Source: Oribacterium sp. P6A1
GTDB taxonomy: Bacteria; Bacillota; Clostridia; Lachnospirales; Lachnospiraceae
Assembly: GCF_000702885.1 (NCBI RefSeq)
Contig: NZ_JNKO01000002.1
Location: 1-64,000 of the forward strand
Length of the DNA: 64,000 nt
Direction: 5' to 3'
The notes beneath the pieces are model-generated. The model was not told the origin of the DNA and made no database searches. It saw only the letters and a list, made by a program, of their open reading frames with translations. Of this stretch, positions 45,601-53,753 are shown piece after piece. A program made the position numbers and the translations under genes. Position 1 is the stretch's first letter. Every line of letters begins with the position of its first letter.

Positions 45601-46229
45601 GTATCGCTATGAGGGATCTGGAGATAAGAGGTGCCGGTAATGTACTGGGAGCGGAACAGCATGGGCACATGGAAGCAGTGGGGTACGATCTTTACTGTAA
45701 ACTTCTTAATACGGCTGTCCTTCAGGAAAAGGGAGAAGCAGAGGAGATTCCTGAGTTCGATACACAGATAAACTGCGATATAGATGCTTTTATTCCGGAC
45801 TCCTATATATCCAATGAGGCACAGAAACTGGATACCTATAAGAGGATCTCGTCTATTACCGGTGATGAAGACTACAGTGATATGCAGGACGAACTTATAG
45901 ATCGTTTCGGAGAGCTTCCGTTGGAGTGCGAGAATCTTCTTCATATCGCCAGACTGAAAGCTCTTGCCCATCAGTGCTATGTGACCGAGGTGAATATACA
46001 AAGAGGTATGTTTAAAATACTGTTCGATAAAAATGCGGACATTCAGGTGGATGCAATCCCTGAGGTTGTCAGAGAGAACTTCGGACAGTTAAGGTTCTCA
46101 AACGGAAATGCGCCTATGATGGTATTCCGCCAGAGTACCAGAGAGAAGACCTGGGGGATGATGGAAACCATAGAACATCTTGAAGGAATTCTGAGAAGGA
46201 TAAGAAAAACTCCTGTAACGAAGGCGTGA
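42624..46229 (+). CDS. mfd: Transcription-repair coupling factor Mfd
   Basis: A 1201-residue SF2 translocase that removes stalled RNA polymerase and recruits UvrA. The UvrB-homology part lies in the first ~400 residues, the RNA polymerase interaction domain near VGDYVVHENHGIGIYRGIE, Walker A GDVGYGKTEIA near residue 676, DEEQRFGV, and the TRG/RGRVGRSSR region; the D7 domain is C-terminal. An atypical Ser/Gly/Lys-rich insert of about 48 residues occupies residues 410-457, between the UvrB-like part and the polymerase-binding domain. It has repeats of SG-x-SG type and looks like a flexible linker. Confidence 0.94.
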   Translation: MVNPFLRTKDYEELQKALASGKGPVTVTGTVNTVKAQLLVSLESAPEVSAEKAGVKSGKNWKLMVVKDEVTGKQFVKDIHAFSENAWYYPAKDFLFYQADTQGNLITRQRVEVLKHLMEEDGGVIVASIDALMDKVLGKETFSEAVLSIRPGMVMEMEALSKKLRDLGYERMTEVEAMGEYSVRGGIADIYPFTAENPVRIEFWDTEVDNIRSFDVESQRSIETLEEAEIYPASDRASGKESEGKEVSLLDYFGEDDIFFLDEPDRLKERGEMVETEFRESFEARLSEMQKHAKLTAVLEANGMGVQDEKDPDKLIYGIDQIMERLCDRRTVAFSTLGTNVRELHSKKTFHFETTEVVPYKAGFELLIKDLKHWQKEKYEIVLLSPSRTRASRLAQDLRDYELRAYCPDTRESSEKDAAESSSGSGLINSGKGTKSESGERYGGLSGKSGLSGNSGSGALRAAREEAERGAIQVRFGVLNSGYQFPGEKFVLLTEGDMFGNANIVKKKRKQKKFDGQKISKLSELSVGDYVVHENHGIGIYRGIERIRTEGVTKDYIKVEYGDGGNLYLPATKLDGIQKYASQDIGKAPKLNKLGGTEWQKAKSRVQHAVKEIARDLVKLYAARQSTAGYKFGSDTVWQKEFEEMFPYDETVDQELAIDATKADMESHKIMDRLICGDVGYGKTEIALRAGFKAVQDSKQVAYLVPTTILAQQIYNTFVERMKGFPVNIALLCRFRTPQQIKKSIEDIKNGRADIVIGTHRLLSKDVKFRDLGLLIVDEEQRFGVTHKEKIKNLKQNVDVLTLSATPIPRTLHMSLAGIRDMSVLEEPPIDRQPIQTYVMEYNDELIREAISRELSRNGQVYYVYNRVNNIADVAAHIQKLCPDVRIAYAHGQMSESQLEDIMLQFINGEIDVLVSTTIIETGLDIPNANTMIIQDAERMGLSQLYQLRGRVGRSSRTAYAFLMYRRGKMLSEESEKRLKAIKEFTQLGSGIRIAMRDLEIRGAGNVLGAEQHGHMEAVGYDLYCKLLNTAVLQEKGEAEEIPEFDTQINCDIDAFIPDSYISNEAQKLDTYKRISSITGDEDYSDMQDELIDRFGELPLECENLLHIARLKALAHQCYVTEVNIQRGMFKILFDKNADIQVDAIPEVVRENFGQLRFSNGNAPMMVFRQSTREKTWGMMETIEHLEGILRRIRKTPVTKA

Positions 46230-46382
46230 TACTGCGGAAGAGAAGAACATACAGCAGAAACCGGAGTTTGGGAATTAAACCTTTGAAAAGGCCTGCCGGC
46301 CAGGGAATATTAAAATTATCTGAAATATACCTTTCGAAAGGGTCAAAAACGGCCAAAAACCGCGAGATTATGCGGTTCTTGG

Positions 46383-46411
46383 TTGACATGGTGGATATAT
46401 AAATATATAAT
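46383..46411 (+). promoter_or_regulatory. Promoter of hup
   Basis: TTGACA (46383-46388) and TATAAT (46406-46411), both consensus, are 17 bp apart. A weak hairpin (AACCGC...GCGGTT, 46358-46377) just upstream may stop mfd transcripts. Confidence 0.9.
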
Positions 46412-46498
46412 TTCAGAGGTAAAACAAAGTATAAGATACATCGGAAGCTTGACATGATCAGGTAATATAAATCTGATGGTATTACGGAGGAAAATAAC

Positions 46499-46771
46499 AT
46501 GAATAGAGTAGAATTAGTAGCAGAGGTTGCTAAGAGAGCTGATCTTTCAAAGAAGGATGCTGAGGCTGCTGTAAAGGGCATTTTCGATGCTATTTCAGAT
46601 GCACTTGCAAACGGTGATAAGGTTCAGCTTATCGGATTTGGTACATTCGATGTTGCTGAGAGAGCTGCTCGTGAGGGTAGAAATCCTAGAACTGGTGCAA
46701 CAATGAAGATTGAGGCTTCAAAGGCTCCAAGATTCAAGGCCGGTAAGGCTCTTAAGGACAAGGTTAACTAA
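46499..46771 (+). CDS. hup: HU family DNA-binding protein
   Basis: A 90-residue histone-like protein. [32 protein letters not shown] forms the helical body; [26 protein letters not shown] holds the DNA-binding arm with the RNP turn. It coats and bends DNA without sequence preference. Strong promoter, GGAGG ribosome site and a following terminator fit a highly expressed gene. Confidence 0.96.
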   Translation: MNRVELVAEVAKRADLSKKDAEAAVKGIFDAISDALANGDKVQLIGFGTFDVAERAAREGRNPRTGATMKIEASKAPRFKAGKALKDKVN

Positions 46772-46820
46772 TTTTAGGTTTTGAACTCAAAACATGTTTT
46801 ATAACTATAGTTAACATTAA

Positions 46821-46849
46821 GGATGGTTGCATTGCAGCCATCCTTTTTT
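46821..46849 (+). terminator. Rho-independent terminator after hup
   Basis: GGATGGTTGC and GCAGCCATCC pair over 10 positions (one wobble) around ATT, followed by TTTTTT. Confidence 0.88.
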
Positions 46850-46881
46850 GTCACAGAATGTGGTTTTCGGATAGGAGATTT

Positions 46882-47121
46882 ATGCGTTTAGATAAATATC
46901 TTAAGGTATCAAGACTTATAAAAAGACGTACTGTTGCCAATGAAGCCTGCGATACGGGCCGTGTTATGATAAATGATAAAGTGGCGAAGGCAGGTACAGA
47001 AGTTAAGATCGGAGACATTATCGAAGTATCCTTCGGTACAAAATCCGTGAAGGTAAAAGTTACTGCAATTCAGGAGACTGTTCATAAAGAAGACTCAAAG
47101 GATATGTATGAATATCTTTGA
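46882..47121 (+). CDS. rqcP: S4-domain RNA-binding protein RqcP
   Basis: A 79-residue S4-domain protein (MRLDKYLKVSRLIKRRTVANEACDTGRVMIND...), the Hsp15/YabO-like factor RqcP of bacterial ribosome quality control, which assists RqcH in adding Ala tails to stalled chains. The ATG at 46882 follows ATAGGAGATTT. In spore formers yabP and yabQ follow; here divIC is next. Confidence 0.9.
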   Translation: MRLDKYLKVSRLIKRRTVANEACDTGRVMINDKVAKAGTEVKIGDIIEVSFGTKSVKVKVTAIQETVHKEDSKDMYEYL

Positions 47122-47203
47122 AAGTGTACCGGATTTGACACAGAGGCTTCAATTCTTGCTATTTGTTTTTTAAGAGTTTATAATCCAATCAGAGGATAAA
47201 GAT

Positions 47204-47515
47204 ATGAAGAACAGACGAAGGAATAAAAATGAAACATCAAACCGTCTGGCAATCATTGGAATTACGATAGTTGTTCTGTGTATAGCTTTTGCGATACACA
47301 TGCGTAGTGTGACTCTGAGGGAACAGGCTCACGAGTATCAGCTGCAGGAGGAAAGTCTGCAGGCTGACATAGATGAGCAGAAGCGGCTGTCGGAAGAACT
47401 GGAGCAGAAAAAGATATACGTAAAGACAAAAGAGTTCACTATGGAAAAGGCCAGAGAGATCTTTGGACTTAAATTGCCGGATGAGATCATCATAAAACCG
47501 GACACGGAAAAGTGA
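47204..47515 (+). CDS. divIC: Septum formation initiator DivIC/FtsB
   Basis: A 103-residue bitopic protein: short basic N-terminus, one membrane segment (LAIIGITIVVLCIAFAIHM) and an extracytoplasmic leucine-zipper-like coiled coil, ending with a MEKAREIFGLKLPDEIIIK segment. It acts with FtsL in the divisome. Gene order hup-rqcP-divIC-tilS is the usual one but lacks the sporulation genes found between these in spore formers. Confidence 0.9.
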   Translation: MKNRRRNKNETSNRLAIIGITIVVLCIAFAIHMRSVTLREQAHEYQLQEESLQADIDEQKRLSEELEQKKIYVKTKEFTMEKAREIFGLKLPDEIIIKPDTEK

Positions 47516-47524
47516 TATTATTTA

Positions 47525-47547
47525 AGAGGGCTTTATGCCCTCTTTTT
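47525..47547 (+). terminator. Rho-independent terminator after divIC
   Basis: AGAGGGC and GCCCTCT form a 7-bp stem around TTTAT, followed by TTTT. Confidence 0.85.
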
Positions 47548-47684
47548 GTTTGCGTGGGAAAGAAAATTTAATAAAAATGTCATTAACTATAGATTAAAGG
47601 TTAATGAAATGGCAGTTTATTGGTATAATAGTATGTATGGGAATTGTACATTTCAAGAAAAAAGATATAAAAACGGACAAGCAG

Positions 47685-48785
47685 ATGCTTGAAATAAGAA
47701 ATTATATTCTGGAGCATCGGCTTGTGGAAAAGGGAGACGACATACTGGTAGGGCTGTCGGGAGGACCCGATTCGGTCTTTCTGCTTTATGCTCTTGATAT
47801 GTTTAAAGAGTCTCTGGGCTACAGCCTTCATGCGGTACATGTTCATCATGGGATCCGCGGGGAGGAAGCCGACAGAGATATGAAGTTTTCCGAAGAGCTT
47901 TGCAATAACCTGGAAATTCCTTTTAAAAAGGTATTTGTTGATGCTCCGAAACTTGCCGGAGAAAAGGGGATGAGCCTTGAGGAAGCGGCAAGGATACTAA
48001 GGTATGAAGCTTTTGAGACAACAAGAAAAGAAATAGAGGATAAGCTTACGGCAGTAACCGGAGGGCAGGAGACTGAAAACTCCAGGTGCCTGATTGCCGT
48101 GGCCCATCATATGGATGATCAGGCTGAAACGGTTCTTCACAATCTGGTGAGAGGCTCCGGCATACGAGGGCTGTCAGGTATGGAGCCGAAGAGAGGATTT
48201 ATCATTCGTCCGTTGCTTTCGGTGAAGAGAGAATATATACTGAGTAAGCTTAAAGATAACGGTATTCCCTATGTGATCGATTCCACAAATCTTGATACCA
48301 GGTATACAAGAAACCATATTAGAAGCGAGATACTTCCGGGCCTCAGAGAGATAAATCCGGAAGCAAGTTCCCATATAGCCCGTACGGCTGACATCCTCAG
48401 GGAGGCTGATGACTTCTTTGGGAGACTTGCGTCTATGTATGTAGATAAATATGCAGAAATCAGGAATGGAGAAATGACGGGGCAGGAGGGGACGGAGATA
48501 TCTCTTCCTGTTACGGAACTTAAGACTTATCCCGAACTGGTGAGACAGTATGTGATGATCGAACTTATCAGGCGTATAGGAACACCGCTTAAGGATTGGG
48601 GAGCAGTTCACTTTCGTGACATGGATAAATTGATTCATGGCCCGGGAAATGCCCATTTGGATCTTCCATATAAGATGAGCGCCGATTATCGAAAAAAGCG
48701 TCTGATTTTGAGGATAAATCAGGAGATTTTCAGCATTAAAAGGAGAAAGAATAATGACGGAGCGAGTAAGAGTTCTGATTCCTGA
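47685..48785 (+). CDS. tilS: tRNA(Ile)-lysidine synthase TilS
   Basis: A 366-residue enzyme that converts C34 of tRNA-Ile(CAU) to lysidine, so that it reads AUA. The N-type PP-loop is LVGLSGGPDSVFLLYAL near the N-terminus, followed by HVHHGIRGEEADRD and a HMDDQAETVLHNLVRGSGIRGLSGM block. Start choice is uncertain: ATG 47685 begins the family's conserved MLEIRNYILEH region but has a weak ribosome site; ATG 47637 or 47604 would add up to 27 unrelated residues. A TATAAT box lies at 47624-47629, consistent with the 47685 start. It overlaps hpt by 32 bp. Confidence 0.9.
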   Translation: MLEIRNYILEHRLVEKGDDILVGLSGGPDSVFLLYALDMFKESLGYSLHAVHVHHGIRGEEADRDMKFSEELCNNLEIPFKKVFVDAPKLAGEKGMSLEEAARILRYEAFETTRKEIEDKLTAVTGGQETENSRCLIAVAHHMDDQAETVLHNLVRGSGIRGLSGMEPKRGFIIRPLLSVKREYILSKLKDNGIPYVIDSTNLDTRYTRNHIRSEILPGLREINPEASSHIARTADILREADDFFGRLASMYVDKYAEIRNGEMTGQEGTEISLPVTELKTYPELVRQYVMIELIRRIGTPLKDWGAVHFRDMDKLIHGPGNAHLDLPYKMSADYRKKRLILRINQEIFSIKRRKNNDGASKSSDS

Positions 48786-49284
48786 GGGACAGATCGAAGA
48801 GAAGATTGTTGAGATAGCAGAAAAGATATCAGAGGAGTACAAGGGAAGATCCCTGCATCTGATATGCATTCTTAAGGGCGGAGCCATGTTTATGTGTGAG
48901 CTTGCCAAGAGAATTCATGGTGTAGACATTTCTTTCGACTTTATGTCGGTTTCAAGCTATGGTGCCGGAACGACTTCCAGCGGAATCGTAAAGATAGTAA
49001 AGGACCTTGATGAGCCTCTGGAGGGAAAGAATGTTCTTATCGTTGAGGATATCATTGATTCCGGACATACACTGAGCCACTTAAGCAAGCTTCTTCTGGA
49101 CAGAAATCCAAAATCCATAGAGATCTGTACACTGCTTAACAAGCCGTCACGTCGTGAGAAGGAAGTTCCCGTAAAGTATTCATGCTTTGAAATACCTGAC
49201 GAATTTGTTGTGGGTTATGGTCTTGATTATGATCAGCGCTACCGTAATCTCCCTTATATCGGAGTAGTTGAGTTCGATAAATAA
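48754..49284 (+). CDS. hpt: Hypoxanthine phosphoribosyltransferase
   Basis: A 176-residue purine-salvage enzyme making IMP/GMP from hypoxanthine/guanine and PRPP. The PRPP loop is VLIVEDIIDSGHTLSHL; ILKGGAMFMCELAKRI and YGLDYDQRYRNLPYIGV are further hallmarks. Translation is coupled to tilS through the overlap. The usual downstream ftsH is not here; a glycoside hydrolase gene follows instead. Confidence 0.95.
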   Translation: MTERVRVLIPEGQIEEKIVEIAEKISEEYKGRSLHLICILKGGAMFMCELAKRIHGVDISFDFMSVSSYGAGTTSSGIVKIVKDLDEPLEGKNVLIVEDIIDSGHTLSHLSKLLLDRNPKSIEICTLLNKPSRREKEVPVKYSCFEIPDEFVVGYGLDYDQRYRNLPYIGVVEFDK

Positions 49285-49357
49285 TAAATGTAGCATTGTG
49301 GGATCAACATATCCCACAGAGTTCCAGTATTTGCAAGAAAGAAGAGTATAGAGCTTC

Positions 49358-51445
49358 ATGGCAATGAGTGAAATCAACTGGGATTCGCTCTACACCGCGG
49401 GAACCGATGACTATCGTTCGCCTGCAGAGCAGAATCCCGGAGATACCGTGAAAATACGATTCAGAACTAAATATAAGGATGTAGACGCAGTTTACATTTA
49501 TTTCCACGAGAGCAATACCAAAGATCGTATGCGCCGTATTTTCAGCGACGATTATTTTGATTTCTTTGAGTATCAGGTTGTCGTGGGTAATGCCATGCTC
49601 AGCTATAGCTTCTTCATCGAGAAACAGGGGGAGGAGCTGCACTATAACAGGCTTGGTGTTTCGGCGGATATGAATCCTCAGATGGCGTTTCATCTTATGC
49701 CGGGATTCCATGTACCCGATTGGGTCAAGGGTGCCATCATGTATCAGATCTTTATTGACAGATTTTATGATGGTGACAAGAGCAACAATGTAAAGAATAA
49801 CGAGTATATCTATCTCGGCAGAGCGGTAAAAGGCATAGAGAACTGGGAAACACCGGTGGAGCCTTTTGATGTTCACAGATTCTACGGCGGAGACCTGCAG
49901 GGTGTTATGGATAAGCTTGACTATATTCAGTATCTTGGGGTTCAGGTCATATATTTCAATCCTCTGTTTGTTTCTCCGTCAAATCACAAATATGACATTC
50001 AGGACTACGACCATATCGATCCGCATATCGGAAAGATAGTAAAAGACGGCGGATCTGTGGTTGAGGACTGGGAGACCGATAATGCCCGTGCCACCAAGTA
50101 TTCGGTACGCACCACACATCACGAAAACCTGGAGGCAAGCGACAGGCTGTTCCTTGAGTTTGTTCAGGAATGCCATAAGAGAGGGATGCGGGTCATTATT
50201 GACGGCGTTTTCAATCACTGCGGTTCATACAACAAATGGATGAATAAGTCCAATTTCTATAACTACAAGGATAAGTCCAATGATTATCAGGCCGGAGCTT
50301 ATCAGTTAAAAGATAGTCCGTATCATAATTATTTTGCCTTCGGGGACAATGCTGACGAAGCGTGGCCGAAGAATAACACTTATGAGAAGTGGTGGGGCAA
50401 TGACACCCTTCCGAAACTTAACTATGAAGGCTCCATGGAGCTTGAAAACAAGATACTGGCGGTTGGAAAGAAGTGGGTCAGCCCTCCGTACAATGTAGAC
50501 GGCTGGCGTCTTGATGTTGCCGCCGATCTCGGTCATACAGGTGATTACAATCATTTATTCTGGAAGAGATTCAGAAAAGTGGTGAAACAGGCCAATCCGA
50601 ATGCGGTGATACTGGCTGAGCATTATGGAGATCCTTTCTGGTGGCTTCAGGGAGATGAATGGGATACCATCATGAACTATGATGCGTTTATGGAGCCTAT
50701 AACCTGGTTCCTTACAGGCATGGAGAAACATTCGGATTCCAGAGACGAGAGACTGAAGGGGGATGGAAAGAGGTTTTTTGATTCCATGACCTATCATATG
50801 TCGCGCATGCCGGAGGTGTCGGTGCTGTGCTCCATGAATCAGCTCTCAAATCACGACCACAGCCGCTTTATGACCAGGACTAACATGAAGGTAGGGCGTA
50901 TAGGCACCTGCGGCTCATATGAGGCTGATCAGGGCACAAATGTGGCTTTGTACAGGCTCGGAGCCATGATGCAGATGACATGGCCGGGAGCACCTACGCT
51001 GTATTACGGAGATGAGGCCGGAATGACGGGCTGGACTGAGCCTGATTCCAGACGTCCTTATCCCTGGGGGCATGAGGATCTGGAACTTATAGAGTACCAT
51101 CATTATCTTGCCGGAATACATAAAAGGTATGATGTTTTCAAGTACGGCTCCGTAATGAAACTGATGGCAGGATACAACTATGTAGTTTATGCGCGAATAT
51201 ATAAAAATGAGGTTTCAATCATAGTTATAAACTGCGGTGAAGATGAATTCACCCTGCAGATTCCTGTATGGCGTACCGGCATAAAGGAAAACAACCAGAT
51301 GGTGAGACTGCTTCTTACAGAGAAGGAACGATATAATGCTGGTCAGACCAGGCATTATATCAGGGAAAAGGGCATTTATAAGAGTAACTGCCGTCCGTAT
51401 ACCGGAAAGATATATTATTGCAATCTGGCGGCAAGGAACATGTAG
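49358..51445 (+). CDS. Intracellular GH13 alpha-glycosidase (neopullulanase/cyclomaltodextrinase-like)
   Basis: A 695-residue enzyme without signal peptide. An N-terminal beta domain of about 120 residues precedes the TIM barrel (PDWVKGAIMYQIFIDRFYDGD). Catalytic landmarks are VDGWRLDVAADLG with nucleophile Asp386, LAEHYGD with acid/base Glu421 and NHDHSRF with Asp500. Such enzymes hydrolyse maltodextrins, pullulan or cyclodextrins inside the cell and would complement glycogen turnover (glgC-glgD lie 8-10 kb upstream). The exact subfamily (20, 39 or near) cannot be set by eye. ATG at 49358 or 49364; the ribosome site is weak. Confidence 0.86.
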   Translation: MAMSEINWDSLYTAGTDDYRSPAEQNPGDTVKIRFRTKYKDVDAVYIYFHESNTKDRMRRIFSDDYFDFFEYQVVVGNAMLSYSFFIEKQGEELHYNRLGVSADMNPQMAFHLMPGFHVPDWVKGAIMYQIFIDRFYDGDKSNNVKNNEYIYLGRAVKGIENWETPVEPFDVHRFYGGDLQGVMDKLDYIQYLGVQVIYFNPLFVSPSNHKYDIQDYDHIDPHIGKIVKDGGSVVEDWETDNARATKYSVRTTHHENLEASDRLFLEFVQECHKRGMRVIIDGVFNHCGSYNKWMNKSNFYNYKDKSNDYQAGAYQLKDSPYHNYFAFGDNADEAWPKNNTYEKWWGNDTLPKLNYEGSMELENKILAVGKKWVSPPYNVDGWRLDVAADLGHTGDYNHLFWKRFRKVVKQANPNAVILAEHYGDPFWWLQGDEWDTIMNYDAFMEPITWFLTGMEKHSDSRDERLKGDGKRFFDSMTYHMSRMPEVSVLCSMNQLSNHDHSRFMTRTNMKVGRIGTCGSYEADQGTNVALYRLGAMMQMTWPGAPTLYYGDEAGMTGWTEPDSRRPYPWGHEDLELIEYHHYLAGIHKRYDVFKYGSVMKLMAGYNYVVYARIYKNEVSIIVINCGEDEFTLQIPVWRTGIKENNQMVRLLLTEKERYNAGQTRHYIREKGIYKSNCRPYTGKIYYCNLAARNM

Positions 51446-51536
51446 TTTGAAGCTAAAAACCCTTTTGGGATATTCTGACTGATTTGGGTTTGCGGATGCG
51501 GGTTTAAAAAGTTTTTTAGAAATTTTTTATTGTTTG

Positions 51537-51565
51537 TTGACAAACGGGTTTTTCTGGTGTAATAT
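51537..51565 (+). promoter_or_regulatory. Promoter of the tRNA cluster
   Basis: TTGACA (51537-51542) and TAATAT (51560-51565) are 17 bp apart. A leader hairpin (CGCGTC...GACGCG) lies between it and the first tRNA. Confidence 0.82.
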
Positions 51566-51603
51566 AACACTCGCGTCACAGATGAGCGACGCGAAAGACC
51601 TTC

Positions 51604-51674
51604 GCGGGTGTAGTTCAATGGTAGAATGTCAGCCTTCCAAGCTGAACATGTGGGTTCGATTCCCATCACCCGCT
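51604..51674 (+). tRNA. tRNA-Gly(TCC)
   Basis: A 71-nt cloverleaf: acceptor GCGGGTG/CACCCGC, D-arm with AGTTCAATGGTAGAA, anticodon loop CTTCCAA (TCC), T-arm GTGGGTTCGATTCCCAT. No CCA is encoded. First of three tRNAs transcribed together. Confidence 0.97.
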
Positions 51675-51679
51675 GCGTT

Positions 51680-51752
<73 letters not shown>

Positions 51753-51809
51753 TTCAGAGAGATTCGAACTGATGACGAAGATTATCGGTTTGCTCTTAAC
51801 TGAATATAT

Positions 51810-51881
51810 GCGCGAGTAGTAGAGTGGTACTACGTCGCCTTGCCAAGGCGAAGATCGCGGGTTCGATCCCCGTCTCGCGCT
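51810..51881 (+). tRNA. tRNA-Gly(GCC)
   Basis: A 72-nt cloverleaf: acceptor GCGCGAG/CTCGCGC, anticodon loop TTGCCAA (GCC), T-arm CGGGTTCGATCCCCG. It is followed by a terminator. Its last 14 nt and the following 6 nt are duplicated exactly at 52077-52096. Confidence 0.97.
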
Positions 51882-52096
51882 TCTCAAGAGCCTCAGGTAT
51901 AACCTGAGGCTCTTTTCGCGACTCAACGAGGATCGAACCTTCGGTTCGTCTCGTGACTGCCCCCGATCTATGATCGGGGGAGCCACGCGGCTTTGAGCGC
52001 TTCATAGGAATCCATTAGGATTCCTTCTCCTGCCGGCTCGGTCGGCGCTAAGCGCATGCCAAAGGGCATGCAGCGCCCCCGTCTCGCGCTTCTCAA
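51868..52096. repeat. 20-bp direct repeat of the tRNA-Gly 3' end bracketing a palindrome-rich segment
   Basis: CCCCGTCTCGCGCTTCTCAA occurs at 51868-51887 (end of tRNA-Gly(GCC)) and again exactly at 52077-52096, each followed by an unrelated terminator hairpin. Between the copies are perfect dyads: 51960-51980 (CCCCCGATC/GATCGGGGG), 51996-52015 (AGGAATCC/GGATTCCT) and nested 52044-52077 (GGCGCT...AGCGCC around GCATGCC/GGCATGC). A T-arm-like GGTTCGATCC also lies on the minus strand near 51930-51940. This could be a decayed tRNA duplicate or the att scar of a lost element. Confidence 0.85.
51887..51916 (+). terminator. Terminator of the tRNA cluster
   Basis: AGAGCCTCAGGT and ACCTGAGGCTCT form a perfect 12-bp stem with a 3-nt loop, followed by TTT. 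Confidence 0.9.
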
Positions 52097-52129
52097 CAGC
52101 CCAGAGGAAAAGCCTCTGGGCTGTTTTTT
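52096..52129 (+). terminator. Second terminator behind the duplicated tRNA end
   Basis: ACAGCCCAGAGG and CCTCTGGGCTGT form a perfect 12-bp stem around AAAAG, followed by TTTTT. Confidence 0.9.
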
Positions 52130-52272
52130 GGTGTAAAAAAATAAGATGAATTAAGCATTGCGCAGCGAGTATAATATAGGATGTGAATAATCGGGCGAAA
52201 GAGAAGGAATACAGGCTTTTGGTTCATGATTATGATAAGAATGGTGATGATGATTTTTTGAGAGGGGGCATT

Positions 52273-53712
52273 ATGAAATTTAGGCATTGTATGGCGATGC
52301 GGAAGGAAGGAAAGATATTTAGAAGGGCTGCGGCTGCGGCGGGAATTGCGGCCATGCTGATGATGCGGCCGGTTGGAGCATTGGCAGCAGTCTCCTATAT
52401 GCCTGATGTGACTGCTGAGATGAACACTCCGGAATTTTGGCTGGCACTTAGAGGAGGAGAGGCTGATGCCATTCTTGCTGATGCCGGAACGATTCAGAGA
52501 ATAAATGCGGCAAACCTTATGAATGAAAAAACCAACATGAATGATCTTCGGAATTACAGTGAGATTACGGATATCATGAGTCTCAATGCCAAGTTCCTGG
52601 AGTCGTCAACAGAGGATCTGAAAAAATATCAGGAAAAGGGATATTTTGATCAGTATGGTAATGTGCTGAGCGACGATCTGATATATTTTATCGCCCAAAA
52701 CACCCAGAATCAGACGGGATTGCAGAATATGTCACCGATGTACGGCGTAGTTGTCGAGAGGTCGGTGCTATGCGCGTTTCCGACGGACTACATCATAACA
52801 GACGAGCAGGGAGATCTTAACTTTGATTACAACGCTCTGTCTGCGGTAAGAGTAAACGAGCCGCTTATAATCAGGTCGGTTTCAAGCGATGGACAGTGGT
52901 ACTATGTGTTGTCGGCAAATTGTAACGGATGGGTAAAAGCTTCTGATGTGGCTATATGCTCATCCAAGGCGGAGTGGCTGAATGCATGGGATATACCGTC
53001 AGAACGCTGTATAGTGGTTACAAGCCCTAGATTGATGCTCGCGGAGTCTGATACCAACCCTGATGTATCCAATCGTGTTATTACCCTGGGAACGGTCCTT
53101 GAACAGGCTCCTGCGGGTTCGTATGGGGCGAGAGTCACTAATCGTTCCGCTGTCGGTAATTATGTGGTTTATGTTCCTGTAAGAGGTGCAGACGGAAGGT
53201 ACAGAAAGGAACTTGCTCTTGTGAGCGAAAAGGCGGGGGTCCATGAAGGATATCTGCCCCTTACAACAAGAAACATCATAACGGTTGCTTTCAATATGCT
53301 TGGAGAGACATACGGATGGGGAGGGATGCTTTCTTCGAATGACTGTTCGGGCTATATGACGGATGTGTACAGATGTTTCGGACTGGTGCTTCCGAGAAAC
53401 ACCACATGGCAGGCGGCATCGAATGCCTTCAATTTTGACGTTACGGACTATGCGGACGAACAAAAGGCTGCAATACTCAATAATATGCCCATAGGAAGCA
53501 TATTGTTTTTTAAAGGGCATGAGATGATGTATCTTGGCATGGTCAACGGGAAGTATTATGTTATAAGCTCTGTGAGTTCGATAGGAAGCTTCGATGGGAC
53601 AGGCACCATGAGGGCGAGATCTGTTATCATCAATACTCTGGATATACAAAGAGCGAATAAAACCACCTGGATGAGTAATATATATAAGATTCAGATTCCG
53701 TACTGGATGTAA
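52273..53712 (+). CDS. Secreted NlpC/P60 peptidoglycan hydrolase with SH3-like domains
   Basis: A 479-residue exported protein. Signal peptide: RRAAAAAGIAAMLMMRPVGALAA. The middle has SH3-like cell-wall-binding segments (EPLIIRSVSSDGQWYYVLSANCNGWVKASDVAIC). The C-terminal NlpC/P60 domain begins YGWGGMLSSNDCSGYMTDVYRCFGL with the catalytic Cys, and the His lies in FKGHEMMYLGMV. It likely cuts stem peptides of the wall. The ATG at 52273 follows AGAGGGGG; a GTG start at 52183 would add 30 charged residues before the signal and is less likely. Confidence 0.87.
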   Translation: MKFRHCMAMRKEGKIFRRAAAAAGIAAMLMMRPVGALAAVSYMPDVTAEMNTPEFWLALRGGEADAILADAGTIQRINAANLMNEKTNMNDLRNYSEITDIMSLNAKFLESSTEDLKKYQEKGYFDQYGNVLSDDLIYFIAQNTQNQTGLQNMSPMYGVVVERSVLCAFPTDYIITDEQGDLNFDYNALSAVRVNEPLIIRSVSSDGQWYYVLSANCNGWVKASDVAICSSKAEWLNAWDIPSERCIVVTSPRLMLAESDTNPDVSNRVITLGTVLEQAPAGSYGARVTNRSAVGNYVVYVPVRGADGRYRKELALVSEKAGVHEGYLPLTTRNIITVAFNMLGETYGWGGMLSSNDCSGYMTDVYRCFGLVLPRNTTWQAASNAFNFDVTDYADEQKAAILNNMPIGSILFFKGHEMMYLGMVNGKYYVISSVSSIGSFDGTGTMRARSVIINTLDIQRANKTTWMSNIYKIQIPYWM

Positions 53713-53753
53713 TAAGCGGAGTCTGCTTATAAAAACAATTAAAAGAAGAAAAA

